Shown: positions 18,741-28,098, counted from the first letter of the stretch. The stretch: 64,000 bases of DNA from Hyphomicrobium denitrificans 1NES1 (GCF_000230975.2 NC_021172.1:3472001-3536000); one strand, 5' to 3'. Notes: generated by a model from the sequence alone, not told the origin. Numbers and translations: made by a program.

Positions 18741-19553
18741 TCAGGCGATTTTGTCCGCGATCACCAGCAACTCCTGCAGCGTAAAATGCAACGCGCCAGT
18801 CTCATCGCGGCGCGGCTTCAAGAACGATCGCAAGTTCTGCGGTCCGCTTACCAGAATGCGCTCAAGTTCCGTGATGGTTTCCGGTGTGCATCGCATGCGC
18901 GTCACCCATGATTTGAAATCGAGTTCTTTGCCGAATTGCTCACGCGCAACGATCCTGAATCCTGCATTTTCAAGCAAGCCGATCCATGTTTCCGGCGGTG
19001 GCGCGTGCCCATGACTTGGGTCTCGTAATTTTTCGAAGGTGTTGTAGGCCGCCGTCGCGTCCACGATTTCGCTCGGCGACGCGCCAAGCAGTTGCTGCGC
19101 GTCGGGTGCAACGTTGTCGACCAGAGCGAAGCGTCCGTTTTCTTTCAAAACGCGGCGCGCTTCGCTGACGAAGCGCCCCAAGTCCGGAAAATGATGGGCT
19201 GCCAAACGGCAGCAGACGAGGTCGAAGCTTGCGTCCTCAAAAGGAAGCGCGCCGGCTTCCGCCTTCGCGGTTCCTATGTTGTCGAGCTTTTTGTCGGCGG
19301 CGAGCTTCGCCGTTTGTGCCAGCATCTCGTCCGTGATGTCGCTGGCAACGACATTTGCGACGTGCGGCGCGAATGCGGCCGCCATGTGCCCGGCACCCGT
19401 CGCTATATCGAGAACCCGCCAGCTATGCTGCGGCGCAGCAAGCTCCACGATGCGAGCGAGGCTTTCGCCCTTGGCGTGGACCTCGGAGGTGGCGTAATCG
19501 GAGGCGGCTACACCAAACTGCGATCGGACGAGGGCTGTGGCATCTTTCGTCAT
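18741..19553 (-). CDS. SAM-dependent methyltransferase (class I, UbiE-like)
   Basis: A 270-residue Rossmann-fold methyltransferase. Motif I VLDIATGAGHMAAAFAP (about residues 48-64), acidic loop VVASDITDEML, motif DLVCCRLAAHHFPDLGRFVSEARRVLKENGRF typical of UbiE/BioC-type enzymes. Substrate cannot be told; small molecule more likely than nucleic acid. Single gene, divergent from the FeeM-like gene at 19,727. Confidence 0.85.
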   Translation of the reverse strand: MTKDATALVRSQFGVAASDYATSEVHAKGESLARIVELAAPQHSWRVLDIATGAGHMAAAFAPHVANVVASDITDEMLAQTAKLAADKKLDNIGTAKAEAGALPFEDASFDLVCCRLAAHHFPDLGRFVSEARRVLKENGRFALVDNVAPDAQQLLGASPSEIVDATAAYNTFEKLRDPSHGHAPPPETWIGLLENAGFRIVAREQFGKELDFKSWVTRMRCTPETITELERILVSGPQNLRSFLKPRRDETGALHFTLQELLVIADKIA

Positions 19554-19726
19554 GCTAATCTCAGCTAAGATTTAATTGTTTCCTAAAAATCCTTTTATAC
19601 TCAGGCGCTCGGCCAATAATCTTAATACCCTGCAAGAACATTTGCCGCATCGTCCCGTAGCGGCAGCAAGCCTATGTTCTGCACCACTTTTTTACGGGGC
19701 ATTCCCATAACAAGATCGAGAATTGC

Positions 19727-20476
19727 ATGTCGCAGACGTTAGCGTTCCGCCCACGGCAGGATTCGTTGCCGACAGAAGAGGGCTCATGGCACGGGAACAG
19801 CAAATCCTTCGAATTGCGCATTCTCGAAGACGACAATGACATCCGCGAAGCATTACGGCTCCGGGGCCGGGCCTATTCGGCAATCGGCTATGACATCGAA
19901 AAATCCGACGGCCAATACACGGACCATTTCGACACTCTAGCGACAACGGTTTTGTTCGGTGCCTACGATAGCGGCCGGTTGGTCGGGTCGGTGCGCCTAT
20001 GTTTTTCGCTGCCCCAATCCCTCGCGACGCTTCCGTGCGCCTCACACTATCCGGCTCTGAAGGACATGCATCGCTCGCAGAGCCATGGGTTCGTTGAAAT
20101 ATCGAGGCTGTCTATCGAGCCCAACGTCAATAACATTTCCTATCGGACGACACTCTATGCATTTCTGGTGCGTGCATCGTTGACAGCGGCGCTGGCGACG
20201 GGCGTTTCGATGCTGCTGATCGCGACGCGGCCCGATTGGGTCAAGTTCTATCGTTATATGCTGGGCTTCCAGCAGATCGGTGAGCCGGCGTTCTATCCTC
20301 CCGGCGATTTCAAGATCACGCTGCTTGGCGGGAGTCTTGAGCAGGCGCGTATGCGCCAGCGGCTGCAGAACCGCTTCTTCAAGATTACGGAAGAAGAAAT
20401 CGCCAGCATGCAGAACGCGATCGGACGGGCATTGAGCCGGACCGATCACGCGGAAGAGATCAAGATCGCTGTTTAA
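19727..20476 (+). CDS. FeeM-like N-acyltransferase (LuxI/GNAT superfamily)
   Basis: A 249-residue protein. After an ~30-residue lead it reads LRILEDDNDIREALRLRGRAYSAIGYD, then YTDHFDTLATTVLFGAYDSGRLVGSVRLCF and HGFVEISRLSIEPN. This matches the order of AHL-synthase-like domains: R-x-R-x-x-x-Y region, D-x-F-D, and E-I-S-R. The middle RTTLYAFLVRASLTAALATGVSMLLIATRPDWVKFYRYMLGFQ is like FeeM N-acyl amino acid synthases. It likely transfers an acyl chain to an amino acid or a similar amine. It is chromosomal and not linked to the island luxI. Confidence 0.75.
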   Translation: MSQTLAFRPRQDSLPTEEGSWHGNSKSFELRILEDDNDIREALRLRGRAYSAIGYDIEKSDGQYTDHFDTLATTVLFGAYDSGRLVGSVRLCFSLPQSLATLPCASHYPALKDMHRSQSHGFVEISRLSIEPNVNNISYRTTLYAFLVRASLTAALATGVSMLLIATRPDWVKFYRYMLGFQQIGEPAFYPPGDFKITLLGGSLEQARMRQRLQNRFFKITEEEIASMQNAIGRALSRTDHAEEIKIAV

Positions 20477-20482
20477 TTTGGC

Positions 20483-20516
20483 GCCGGCGACTCTCCTCCG
20501 GAGAGCCGGCCGCCGG
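20483..20516. repeat. GC-rich palindromic intergenic repeat (copy 2)
   Basis: Stem GGCGACTCTCC-T-CCGGAGAGCCGG plus CCGCCGGCG, closely similar to 5448-5478. It lies between two converging genes (FeeM-like and leuC), where it may also act as a bidirectional stop signal, though no T-run is present. Confidence 0.55.
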
Positions 20517-20532
20517 CGCAGTCGTGCCTCGC

Positions 20533-21939
20533 TTAGTCCTGCCAGTTCCGCACGTCGACGAAGTGGCCTTCGAGCGCGGCGGCGGCGGCCATGATCGGCG
20601 ATACGAGGTGCGTGCGGCCTTTGTAGCCCTGACGGCCTTCGAAGTTGCGGTTCGAGGTCGAGGCGCAACGCTGGCCCGGCTTCAACTGATCCGGGTTCAT
20701 GCCGAGGCACATCGAGCATCCGGGCTCGCGCCATTCGAAGCCCGCTGCCTTGAATATCTTGTCCAAGCCTTCGGCTTCCGCCTGCTCTTTGACGAGGCCC
20801 GATCCCGGCACGATCATCGCGTAGGCGAGGCGTGAGGAGATCTTCTTGCCGTCGACAACTTTTGCCACGGCGCGCAAGTCTTCGATGCGACCATTCGTGC
20901 AACTGCCGATCCAGACCACATCGAGAGGAATGTCGGTCATCTTCGTACCCGGCGCGAGACCCATGTAGTCGAGCGCGCGCTGCATCGAAGCGCGTTTATT
21001 TTCGTCGTGGACGTCGGCTGGGTTCGGGACTGCGCCGGTGATCGACGTTACGTCCTCGGGGCTCGTGCCCCAGGACACGATCGGAGGCAGCTTTGCGGCA
21101 TCGAGGCGGACTTCGAGATCGAAGTGCGCCCCGTCGTCGGAATGCAGCGTTTCCCAATACTTCATCGCCATGTCCCAGGCCATGCCTTTCGGCGCCTTGG
21201 GGCGATCCTTGATGAAGGCGAATGTCTTTTCATCGGGTGCGATCATGCCGGCGCGGGCGCCCCCTTCGATCGACATGTTGCAGACGGTCATCCGGCCTTC
21301 CATCGAAAGCGCGCGGATGGCGTCGCCGGCGTACTCGATAACGGAGCCCGTGCCGCCGGCCGTGCCGATTTCTCCGATGATCGCCAGGATGATGTCCTTG
21401 GCGCCGACGCCCCGCGGCGCGACACCATCGACGGTGACGCGCATGTTCTTGGCTTTCTTCTGGATCAGCGTCTGCGTTGCGAGCACGTGCTCGACTTCGG
21501 AGGTGCCGATGCCGTGCGCCAACGCGCCGAACGCGCCGTGGGTCGAGGTATGGCTGTCGCCGCAGACGATCGTCGTCCCCGGCAGCGTGAAGCCCTGCTC
21601 CGGTCCGACGACGTGGACGATGCCCTGCCGCTTATCAAGCTCGTTGTAATATTCGATGCCGAAGTCGCGCGCGTTTGCCGCCAGCGTTTCGACCTGGACG
21701 CGGCTCTGCTCGTCGGCGATGCCTTTCCTGCGGTCGGTCGTCGGGACGTTGTGGTCGACGACGGCCAGCGTCTTCTCGGGTGCGCGTACTTTGCGGCCTG
21801 CCATCCGCAGCCCCTCGAACGCCTGCGGGCTCGTCACCTCGTGGATGAGGTGGCGGTCGATGTAGAGGAGGCACGTTCCGTCCTCGGACTGCTCGACCAC
21901 GTGATCGTCAAATATCTTATCGTAAAGCGTTTTTGCCAT
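20533..21939 (-). CDS. leuC: 3-isopropylmalate dehydratase large subunit
   Basis: Fe-S hydrolyase of leucine biosynthesis, partner of LeuD. The 468-residue protein starts [15 protein letters not shown] and has the [4Fe-4S] Cys ligands in [12 protein letters not shown] and [10 protein letters not shown]. Other signatures are [31 protein letters not shown] and [12 protein letters not shown]. Length is normal. Confidence 0.97.
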   Translation of the reverse strand: MAKTLYDKIFDDHVVEQSEDGTCLLYIDRHLIHEVTSPQAFEGLRMAGRKVRAPEKTLAVVDHNVPTTDRRKGIADEQSRVQVETLAANARDFGIEYYNELDKRQGIVHVVGPEQGFTLPGTTIVCGDSHTSTHGAFGALAHGIGTSEVEHVLATQTLIQKKAKNMRVTVDGVAPRGVGAKDIILAIIGEIGTAGGTGSVIEYAGDAIRALSMEGRMTVCNMSIEGGARAGMIAPDEKTFAFIKDRPKAPKGMAWDMAMKYWETLHSDDGAHFDLEVRLDAAKLPPIVSWGTSPEDVTSITGAVPNPADVHDENKRASMQRALDYMGLAPGTKMTDIPLDVVWIGSCTNGRIEDLRAVAKVVDGKKISSRLAYAMIVPGSGLVKEQAEAEGLDKIFKAAGFEWREPGCSMCLGMNPDQLKPGQRCASTSNRNFEGRQGYKGRTHLVSPIMAAAAALEGHFVDVRNWQD

Positions 21940-22051
21940 GTGTTCAGGGGCCTTAGCGCGGCGTCGAAGGGGTGAAACGGTTAGATAGCGTCAGACCGGC
22001 ATTTTCGCAAATCAGCCATGGTCGCAGGTTCGATAAGGAAAGCTTTGCGTC

Positions 22052-22939
22052 TCATCGCGCCCGGCTGATCTTGGATACCAGAAAGTCGCGCAAAAGCTGG
22101 ACTTTTTTCGAGGACTTCAATTCCTCGGCGTACGCGAAGATCAGGTTGAGCGACGGCTGTTCGATCTCCGCCAGCACCGGCACGAGGTCCGACTGCCCGT
22201 CGCTCATGTAGTCCGGGATCATCCCGATGCCGATACCGGCCTGGATCGCGTATTTGATCGCCACGACGCTGTTGACCCTGAGGGCGGCTTCGCGCGGCTG
22301 CGTCCCTTCGCGGCCCGCCGTTTCAATCCAGGACATGGCGTCGAGGTGCTGGGCGGGGATGCCGGTATAGGCGATGATCCGGTGGTGATCGAGGTCGGCC
22401 AGCATCTTCGGCGTTCCGTGCTTGCGCAGATAGTGAGCGGAAGCGAACGCGCGTACGCGGCTTTCAAACAGGGAGCGGCGGATCAGGTCGGCCTGTTCCG
22501 GTTCACGTGTCCAGATCGCGACGTCGGCAGCACGCATGCCGATATCGACCTGATCGTCATTGAGGATCAGCTCGACTCGAATATCCGGATAAAGATCGCC
22601 GAATTCCTGAAGCCGCGGCGTCAGCCAGATCGTGCCAAAGCCGATCGGCGCTGTAATGCGAAGATCGCCGGATGGTTTCGTGGTCGAATCCGACAACAGC
22701 GTTTCGGCGGTCTGCAGCTTTGCGAAAACTTCCGCTACGGTGCGGTTCAAGAGTTCGCCCTGCTCGGTCAGGACAAGGCCGCGCGCATGACGATGGAAAA
22801 GCGTGACTTTGAGGTTGGCTTCCAGCGCCGATATCTGACGGCTGACGGCAGACTGGCTCATGTGCAGCTGCTCGCCGGCGTGCGTAAAACTGCCGGCCTC
22901 CGCCGCCGCGTGAAAGATACGCAGTTTGTCCCAATCCAT
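22052..22939 (-). CDS. LysR-family transcriptional regulator
   Basis: A 295-residue regulator. The N-terminal winged helix (MDWDKLRIFHAAAEAGSFTHAGEQLHMSQSAVSRQISALE) is followed by a helix linker and a periplasmic-binding-like effector domain beginning GDLRITAPIGFGTIWLTPRLQEF. Target genes are unclear. It lies downstream of and in the same direction as trxB, 112 bases before the leuC start, so leuC is one candidate but the sequence does not prove it. Confidence 0.9.
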   Translation of the reverse strand: MDWDKLRIFHAAAEAGSFTHAGEQLHMSQSAVSRQISALEANLKVTLFHRHARGLVLTEQGELLNRTVAEVFAKLQTAETLLSDSTTKPSGDLRITAPIGFGTIWLTPRLQEFGDLYPDIRVELILNDDQVDIGMRAADVAIWTREPEQADLIRRSLFESRVRAFASAHYLRKHGTPKMLADLDHHRIIAYTGIPAQHLDAMSWIETAGREGTQPREAALRVNSVVAIKYAIQAGIGIGMIPDYMSDGQSDLVPVLAEIEQPSLNLIFAYAEELKSSKKVQLLRDFLVSKISRAR

Positions 22940-23054
22940 TCTCGACGCTTTCAGTGATTGGCCATGTTGCGCCGGATCGGGCGCGGCCCATAAGCGGCGC
23001 CGAAGTCTAGCGAAACCCGGTTACGTTGCAATGCGGTGCTGATGGGTCAACGCA

Positions 23055-24023
23055 TTATTCGGCTGCGTCCGCTTGAGCTTCGACTTTGGCAAGATAGCGT
23101 TCGGCCTCGAGCGCGGCCATGCAGCCCATGCCGGCTGCCGTGACTGCCTGACGGAAAACCTCGTCTTTGACGTCGCCTGCCGCGAAGACGCCTGGAATCG
23201 CCGTTGCGGTCGAGTCAGGCGCGGTAATCAGATAGCCGGAGGACGTCATCTCAAGCTGGCCTTTGAATAGCTCGGTCGCCGGCGCGTGGCCGATGGCAAC
23301 GAAAAAGCCGTCCGTCCCGATTTCAGATTTGGCGCCGGTCTTCACGTTTTTCAGAACGACACCTGTGACCGACTTCGGCGATTGCGTGCCGACGACTTCT
23401 TCGACGACGCTGTCCCAGATGACCTCGATCTTCGGGTTCTTGAAAAGGCGCTCCTGCAGGATCTTTTCAGCGCGCAGGAAGTCGCGGCGATGAACGAGCG
23501 TCACCTTGTTCGCGAAGTTCGTCAGGAACAGTGCTTCCTCGACGGCCGTGTTGCCGCCGCCAACAACGACGACGTCCTTGCCCTTGTAGAAAAAGCCGTC
23601 GCAGGTGGCGCAGGCAGAAACGCCGTGACCCTTGAAGTGGACCTCTGACGGGAGATCGAGCCAGCGGGCCTGCGCGCCCGTGCAGATGATCAACGTATCG
23701 CAGGTATAGGTATCACCGCTGTCGCCTTCGAGCCGGATCGGGCGGGCGCGCAACTCGACCTTGTTGATGTGGTCCATGATGATATTGGTGCCGACGTGCT
23801 CGGCCTGCGCCTGCATCTGCTCCATCAGCCAGGGGCCCTGGATCGGCTCGGCGAATCCCGGATAGTTCTCGACGTCGGTCGTAATAGTGAGCTGGCCGCC
23901 GGGCTGCGAGCCCTGAATCAAGGTGGGGGCGAGCATGGCGCGGGCGGCGTAAATGGCGGCCGTGTAGCCGGCAGGGCCGGAGCCGAGGACGATCACCTTG
24001 GAGTGGTGGGGTTTCTTGGTCAT
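23055..24023 (-). CDS. trxB: Thioredoxin reductase
   Basis: NADPH-dependent flavoenzyme that reduces thioredoxin. The 322-residue protein has the FAD motif [18 protein letters not shown], redox pair in [10 protein letters not shown] (CATC), NADPH motif [16 protein letters not shown], and the C-terminal FAD motif [24 protein letters not shown]. Length is normal. Confidence 0.97.
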   Translation of the reverse strand: MTKKPHHSKVIVLGSGPAGYTAAIYAARAMLAPTLIQGSQPGGQLTITTDVENYPGFAEPIQGPWLMEQMQAQAEHVGTNIIMDHINKVELRARPIRLEGDSGDTYTCDTLIICTGAQARWLDLPSEVHFKGHGVSACATCDGFFYKGKDVVVVGGGNTAVEEALFLTNFANKVTLVHRRDFLRAEKILQERLFKNPKIEVIWDSVVEEVVGTQSPKSVTGVVLKNVKTGAKSEIGTDGFFVAIGHAPATELFKGQLEMTSSGYLITAPDSTATAIPGVFAAGDVKDEVFRQAVTAAGMGCMAALEAERYLAKVEAQADAAE

Positions 24024-24173
24024 GATTCAAAGCTCCGGGAAGGGCTGATAATTAGGGGAGCCGGGACCGGAACGTCAATGACGGGCAGGGTTAGCCGCGG
24101 CAATAGGGGCATCCGTCAGGCGACCTTGGGCGCGGCACGACCTATTTTGGGGCAAAATCGAGGGGTTGATCGC

Positions 24174-25466
24174 GTGGATGAGGCCAAAACGCCGTCGACT
24201 CTCAGCATGCCTGAGCGAATCAAGGCCATTCTCATCGGCTCTTCCGGCAACCTCGTCGAGTGGTACGATTTTTATGTCTACGCGGCGTTCTCGCTCTATT
24301 TCGCAAAGGCGTTCTTTCCGGCGGGCGACCAGACGGCGCAACTCTTGAACACGGCGGCCATATTCGCCGTCGGTTTCCTGATGCGCCCGATCGGGGCGTG
24401 GTTCTTCGGGCGCATGGCCGACCGGCACGGCCGGCGCGTCGCGCTGACAACCTCGGTTCTGCTGATGTGCTTCGGTTCTGCACTGGTCGCCGTTACACCA
24501 GTCTACGCAACAATCGGCATTGCGGCGCCCGTCATCCTGCTTCTTGCGCGGATGATTCAAGGTTTGAGCCTCGGCGGCGAGTACGGCACGAGCGCCACAT
24601 ACCTCTCGGAAATGGCGACATCCGATCGACGCGGCTTCTATTCGAGCTTCCAATACGTGACGCTGATCGGCGGGCAACTCGCGGCCATGCTGGTGCTTGT
24701 GGTCCTGCAGAAGTTCGTACTGATGCCCGCCGAGCTTGATGCCTGGGGGTGGCGCATTCCGTTCGCGATCGGCGCTGGGCTTGCCGTCATCGCCTACGTC
24801 ATGCGGCGCGATCTTCACGAGACGGAAGCATTCAGCCGGGCGACGCGGCGAGAAGGCTCGCTCAAAGCGCTTCTCGCACATCCGCGCGAAGTTGCGATCG
24901 TCGTCGGATTGACGCTCGGCGGTACGCTCGCGTTCTATACCTACACGACCTACATGCAGAAATTTCTGGTCAACACGTCGGGCTTCGCGAAGGATACCGC
25001 GACGTTGGTCTCAGCGTCGGCGCTGTTCATTTACATGCTGATGCAGCCCGTTGTCGGCGCTATATCCGATGTGATCGGACGGCGTCTTGTGCTGATCGCA
25101 TTCGGTGTCCTTGGAGTATTGTGCACAGTACCGTTGCTCATGACTTTGCAGGCAACGAAGGACCCGTTCGCAGCTTTCGCCCTGATCGTCGCGGGTTTGG
25201 CTATCGTGTCGTGCTACACGGCGATCAATGCGGTCGTCAAAGCAGAGCTTTTTCCAACGTCCGTGCGGGCACTCGGCGTCGGGTTGCCTTATGCGCTGAC
25301 GGTCGCGCTTTTCGGAGGTACGGCTGAGTATGTTGCGCTGTGGCTCAAGCAGGCGGGTCGCGAGACGGACTTCTATTGGTACGTCACGGCCTGCATCGGG
25401 GTTTCTTTGATCGTCTATGCGACGATGCGTGATACGCGCGACGACAGCGCGATCAACAAGAGCTGA
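24174..25466 (+). CDS. MFS transporter of the metabolite:H+ symporter type
   Basis: About 430 residues with 12 predicted membrane spans. SSGNLVEWYDFYVYAAFSLYFAKAFFP is the classic first span of the MHS subfamily (KgtP, ProP, ShiA-like), followed by MRPIGAWFFGRMADRHGRR (MFS loop 2-3 motif) and QGLSLGGEYGTSATYLSEM. The substrate is a small organic acid or osmolyte, not identifiable here. The GTG at 24,174 follows a GAGGGG ribosome-binding site; ATG at 24,207 is the alternative. The open frame upstream of these starts overlaps trxB and is not coding. This is the last complete host gene before the island. Confidence 0.88.
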   Translation: MDEAKTPSTLSMPERIKAILIGSSGNLVEWYDFYVYAAFSLYFAKAFFPAGDQTAQLLNTAAIFAVGFLMRPIGAWFFGRMADRHGRRVALTTSVLLMCFGSALVAVTPVYATIGIAAPVILLLARMIQGLSLGGEYGTSATYLSEMATSDRRGFYSSFQYVTLIGGQLAAMLVLVVLQKFVLMPAELDAWGWRIPFAIGAGLAVIAYVMRRDLHETEAFSRATRREGSLKALLAHPREVAIVVGLTLGGTLAFYTYTTYMQKFLVNTSGFAKDTATLVSASALFIYMLMQPVVGAISDVIGRRLVLIAFGVLGVLCTVPLLMTLQATKDPFAAFALIVAGLAIVSCYTAINAVVKAELFPTSVRALGVGLPYALTVALFGGTAEYVALWLKQAGRETDFYWYVTACIGVSLIVYATMRDTRDDSAINKS

Positions 25467-25471
25467 AGCGA

Positions 25472-25645
25472 TTAAATCAACCTCAACGCCTTCAAGCTGG
25501 CGTGGCCGTTGCGGCCGACAATGATGTGGTCGTGAACGGTGATGCCAAGGGGTTTCGCGGCATCGACGATCTGCTTCGTCACGTCGATATCGGCGCGCGA
25601 GGGTGTCGGGTCGCCCGACGGGTGATTGTGGATCAATATACTCGA
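25472..25645 (-). pseudogene. radC: 3' fragment of chromosomal radC
   Basis: The last ~53 codons of RadC, a JAB-domain protein: [19 protein letters not shown] with the [11 protein letters not shown] metal-site motif, then [27 protein letters not shown], the normal RadC C terminus. Upstream (higher coordinates) the RadC frame stops matching at about 25,645 and continues into an unrelated lead ([10 protein letters not shown]) for a total frame of 66 codons (25,472-25,672). The N-terminal ~170 residues are absent from the window, so radC was split by the island; the missing part should lie beyond the island's right end. Confidence 0.85.
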
Positions 25646-25765
25646 AGACCAGTTTCTGTTATTTTTCAACATATTGCCGACACGCTAAAATCAACAGGGG
25701 TCGTTAATTGGTATATGTGGTGCGTGACTGGTCGTGATGAATAATTCCTGATCATGTAGGATCTT
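25621..25765. repeat. Left attachment-region direct repeat (attL-like)
   Basis: This segment, spanning the radC/island junction, recurs at 32,145-32,290 with about 75-80% identity by eye. The shared core TTGTGGAYCAATATACTC includes radC codons (reverse strand, ILxHN). Further shared blocks are TTATTTTTCAACATATTGC, TGGTATATGT and CCGTGACTGGTCGTGA (GCGTGACTGGTCGTGA here). It is best read as the attachment side of an integrase-type element that targets radC. Confidence 0.7.
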
Positions 25766-26098
25766 AGATGATATTCCAACGTCACGCCGGATCACGGATT
25801 CCGCATCATAAGTCTCGTCATATCGCATCGCCTGGGACTTAAATAGCCAGCTATGACGATTCGGATCAACCGACCGAAGCGTATTCCTCCAGCGACAAAG
25901 ATCGGGAGGGTCTGCAAACCAGAGATTGAATTTGTCCCAGCGATCGAGTTCGCCGACGGGATAGAGGACCGCCTTGCCGATCTTGATGAAGGACGGTCCG
26001 ATACGCATGGCTCTCTAATTTCGTAGCGTGCCTTCGCTGACCTCGCCACGGTAGCAGGTAATGACTTCTTCGAGTGTTAGGTAGACGGGGGACGGCAC
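25691..26098 (-). pseudogene. AlpA/excisionase-like gene, copy 1, interrupted by an amber codon
   Basis: Reading from GTG at 26,098 (preceded by AGGAGA) the frame encodes a helix-turn-helix of the AlpA/MerR-like excisionase type: VYLTLEEVITCYRGEVSEGTLRN, then TAG at 26,015-26,017, then RAMRIGPSFIKIGKAVLYPVGELDRWDKFN in the same frame. In copies 2 and 3 the codon at this place is TGG (Trp28). A single G-to-A change therefore killed this copy. Related proteins bind attachment sites and control element excision. The frame stays open to 25,691 but diverges from the other copies after about residue 55. Confidence 0.8.
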
Positions 26099-26119
26099 AG
26101 GGTCTCCTGAGGACAAGCG

Positions 26120-26144
26120 ATTGTGCAGCAGCCTGTTGCACAAT
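26120..26144. promoter_or_regulatory. Conserved inverted repeat upstream of AlpA copy 1
   Basis: ATTGTGCA at 26,120-26,127 and TGCACAAT at 26,137-26,144 form perfect 8-base arms around a nine-base spacer, ~22 bases upstream of the AlpA start. The identical arms and spacer length are kept upstream of copy 2 (32,641-32,665). A candidate operator or recombination site. Confidence 0.6.
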
Positions 26145-26225
26145 TGGGTGCGCCTTTGGGAGGGCGTCGAGCAGCTTTGCGAGGGGGGCGATTTTGGCGC
26201 TCTCCAAGACAGCCGCTCGGCGAGC

Positions 26226-26741
26226 TCAGCGGCCACCCGCATAAAGATTGCGGCAAGCCTCGTCTTCGGCTTCCTGCAGTTTCCGGACATAGGCGACGAG
26301 GCGCTCGTCGGCGTCGAGCGCATAGAACCTCGAGGGTCGGGGGCCGACCGTCAAGCCCACCGCAATTGGCCGCGCGTTCGTATCTACGAGGAACAGAACG
26401 TCACCGCCCGGCGAAATCGGCCGGTGCTTTGGGTTATCATGCAGTGGGGTTACGTCGACCAATTGACCCGTCGGTGTATGCCAAACTGCATGGTGCACGG
26501 CGATGAGGTAGCCGGGCCCGGGAATGTCCTCCACCACGCGATAATGGAACATCCAGCCGAACAGCGCGCGGCCACCCTTCTGTTCCGCTTGACAGACGGC
26601 GTTCTCAAAACATCGGGTCGGCGTGGCCCAAGCTTCCGGTCGATGAACGGCAAGACCAAGTGGTTCCCGGCTAATGGTGCGAGCGAACGCTTCCAGATGC
26701 GGCTGAACATCGAAGGCATTTGGGGCGGCGGATTCAGGCAC
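26226..26741 (-). CDS. Unknown protein with a cysteine-peptidase-like Cys/His pattern
   Basis: A 171-residue protein. RCFENAVCQAEQKGGRALFGWMFHYR is followed by AVHHAVWHTPTGQLVDVTPLHDN. The order of a Cys at a helix start (C-x-E-N), then His on a strand (HHAVWH), then Asp (LVDVTP) resembles papain-like/transglutaminase-like folds, and similar short proteins are known with SEC-C domains. This is pattern inference only. Third gene of the minus-strand operon 28,845-26,226; it starts 41 bases after the stop of the preceding gene. Confidence 0.65.
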   Translation of the reverse strand: MPESAAPNAFDVQPHLEAFARTISREPLGLAVHRPEAWATPTRCFENAVCQAEQKGGRALFGWMFHYRVVEDIPGPGYLIAVHHAVWHTPTGQLVDVTPLHDNPKHRPISPGGDVLFLVDTNARPIAVGLTVGPRPSRFYALDADERLVAYVRKLQEAEDEACRNLYAGGR

Positions 26742-26782
26742 GAGAAGGTCCTATTGGAAGGGTAGGTACAGCGCAGTCTGTC

Positions 26783-28096
26783 CTACAGGTACGCGATGCC
26801 TTGATTGAGAAGGTTGGCCAACACGTCCGCCCGCGAGCGGGCCGGGTGCACAGCCAGCGCGACCAACGCGCGTGCCACACGTCGCGCGAGATTACGCGCC
26901 AGGACGCGCTGCGGCGTCGAGATTTTTTGTAGTCCAGACCGGCCGTGGACGAACGCGCTTCGCAGCTCGAACAGGTCCTTATAGTCCTGCACTGCCTTCG
27001 CATCTGTGATCGCCGCACCGATCCGGGCAGCAACACGTTCGGTCGCCGACAGCTTTGGATGCGGGTCGGGCTTAGGCCGTAGCTGGCGCTTGTGATCGCT
27101 TTCCAGGCCGAGCGCCGCCTCGATCGCGGTCATGTGAGCCATCACCTCGTCGATGCCGTCGGCGAGGAAGGCCCGGACAAGGAAATGCACGACCGGCGTC
27201 TCAAAGAGTGGCGTCGAGCGCGCTGCCTGCAACTCGGTCCAAGCTGCGTCGGTGAAGAGCTGCAGCTCCGTCTTGGCGCTGTCGTCGAGCGGCAAGGTGC
27301 TCGGCCGCTCCAGCTCGATCTCTTCACCCCAATGGTCTTCGACGATCCAGGGCTCAAGCGTGAGGCTGTCTGGATTGGGTGGCCGCGCCGGCCGGACGAA
27401 GAGGTCTTCGTCTAACGTGTAGATCCACGGCACGCGAAAGCCGCGCCAGTCGACCTCCTGCATTGTCGACCATTCCTCCCATCGGGCCAGCAGTAGGAAA
27501 AAGAGTGCGCCTTCAACGGCTGGAGGGAACCGACCGAGATGGGGTTCGATTTCGCCGAAGTCCCGGCGCATATCGACGAACATAAACGGGGTCGCGCGCG
27601 CCTCGGGTCTCGGATCGACCTCGATTTCTTCCTCAACGACCAACCAATGGAACTGAGCGAGGCGCTTGGACTCGAACAACAGCGACGGGAAGTTGCGCGC
27701 GAGCCTCGGCGCATCGAACAGCTTCTCCAATTCCTCGGCGGTGAACTGGGCAACTCGCGCGCCGCCGAACGTCATCGGCGGCAAATCGTCGGCCAGATCG
27801 AGCGGGCAGATGTGTCGGCGCACCGTCATCACACGCGTGTAGGCTGCGTCGAGCGCGGCCGCGGCCGTGAGCAAGTCGAGCGCGCGCCCCGATTGGTCGA
27901 GCGGCAGCTCGCATGGCAGGCCGAGTGACCTGAGCGCGCTGCTCAGCGCGAACGTGGCCTTGCCGCGACCATAGCGCCGATCGCAGAGCTCGCTCAGTGC
28001 GACGAAGGCCGGCGCTGACAGCAGATTGTCCGGGCCCGGCCGCGGAATGCGCCATAGGGTGGCCAGGGCGTCGAGGAACTGCTGATCCGCCGCCAT
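26783..28096 (-). CDS. Large unknown protein with C-terminal HEPN-like (Apea-like) domain
   Basis: A 437-residue soluble protein with no recognised N-terminal domain. The last ~130 residues (ETPVVHFLVRAFLADGIDEVMAHMTAIEAALGLES..KDLFELRSAFVHGRSGL) resemble the Apea-like HEPN fold: long helices with ELRSAFVHGR carrying an RX4H motif, the catalytic pair of HEPN ribonucleases. The Glu-rich ALEAALG-like helix also fits. It starts two bases after the upstream gene, which also has an Arg-His motif. A role in defence or toxin-type RNA cleavage is plausible but unproven. Confidence 0.72.
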   Translation of the reverse strand: MAADQQFLDALATLWRIPRPGPDNLLSAPAFVALSELCDRRYGRGKATFALSSALRSLGLPCELPLDQSGRALDLLTAAAALDAAYTRVMTVRRHICPLDLADDLPPMTFGGARVAQFTAEELEKLFDAPRLARNFPSLLFESKRLAQFHWLVVEEEIEVDPRPEARATPFMFVDMRRDFGEIEPHLGRFPPAVEGALFFLLLARWEEWSTMQEVDWRGFRVPWIYTLDEDLFVRPARPPNPDSLTLEPWIVEDHWGEEIELERPSTLPLDDSAKTELQLFTDAAWTELQAARSTPLFETPVVHFLVRAFLADGIDEVMAHMTAIEAALGLESDHKRQLRPKPDPHPKLSATERVAARIGAAITDAKAVQDYKDLFELRSAFVHGRSGLQKISTPQRVLARNLARRVARALVALAVHPARSRADVLANLLNQGIAYL

Positions 28097-28098
28097 CG

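Noticed and set aside
23769..24173. 135-codon N-terminal extension of the MFS gene frame
   Set aside because: It overlaps trxB on the other strand and reads like antisense of that gene; the transporter family starts at the SSGNLVEWYDFY span.
25472..25672. The 66-codon frame as a complete small gene
   Set aside because: Its last ~53 codons are the RadC C terminus, and the first ~12 are chance island sequence; it is a gene fragment.
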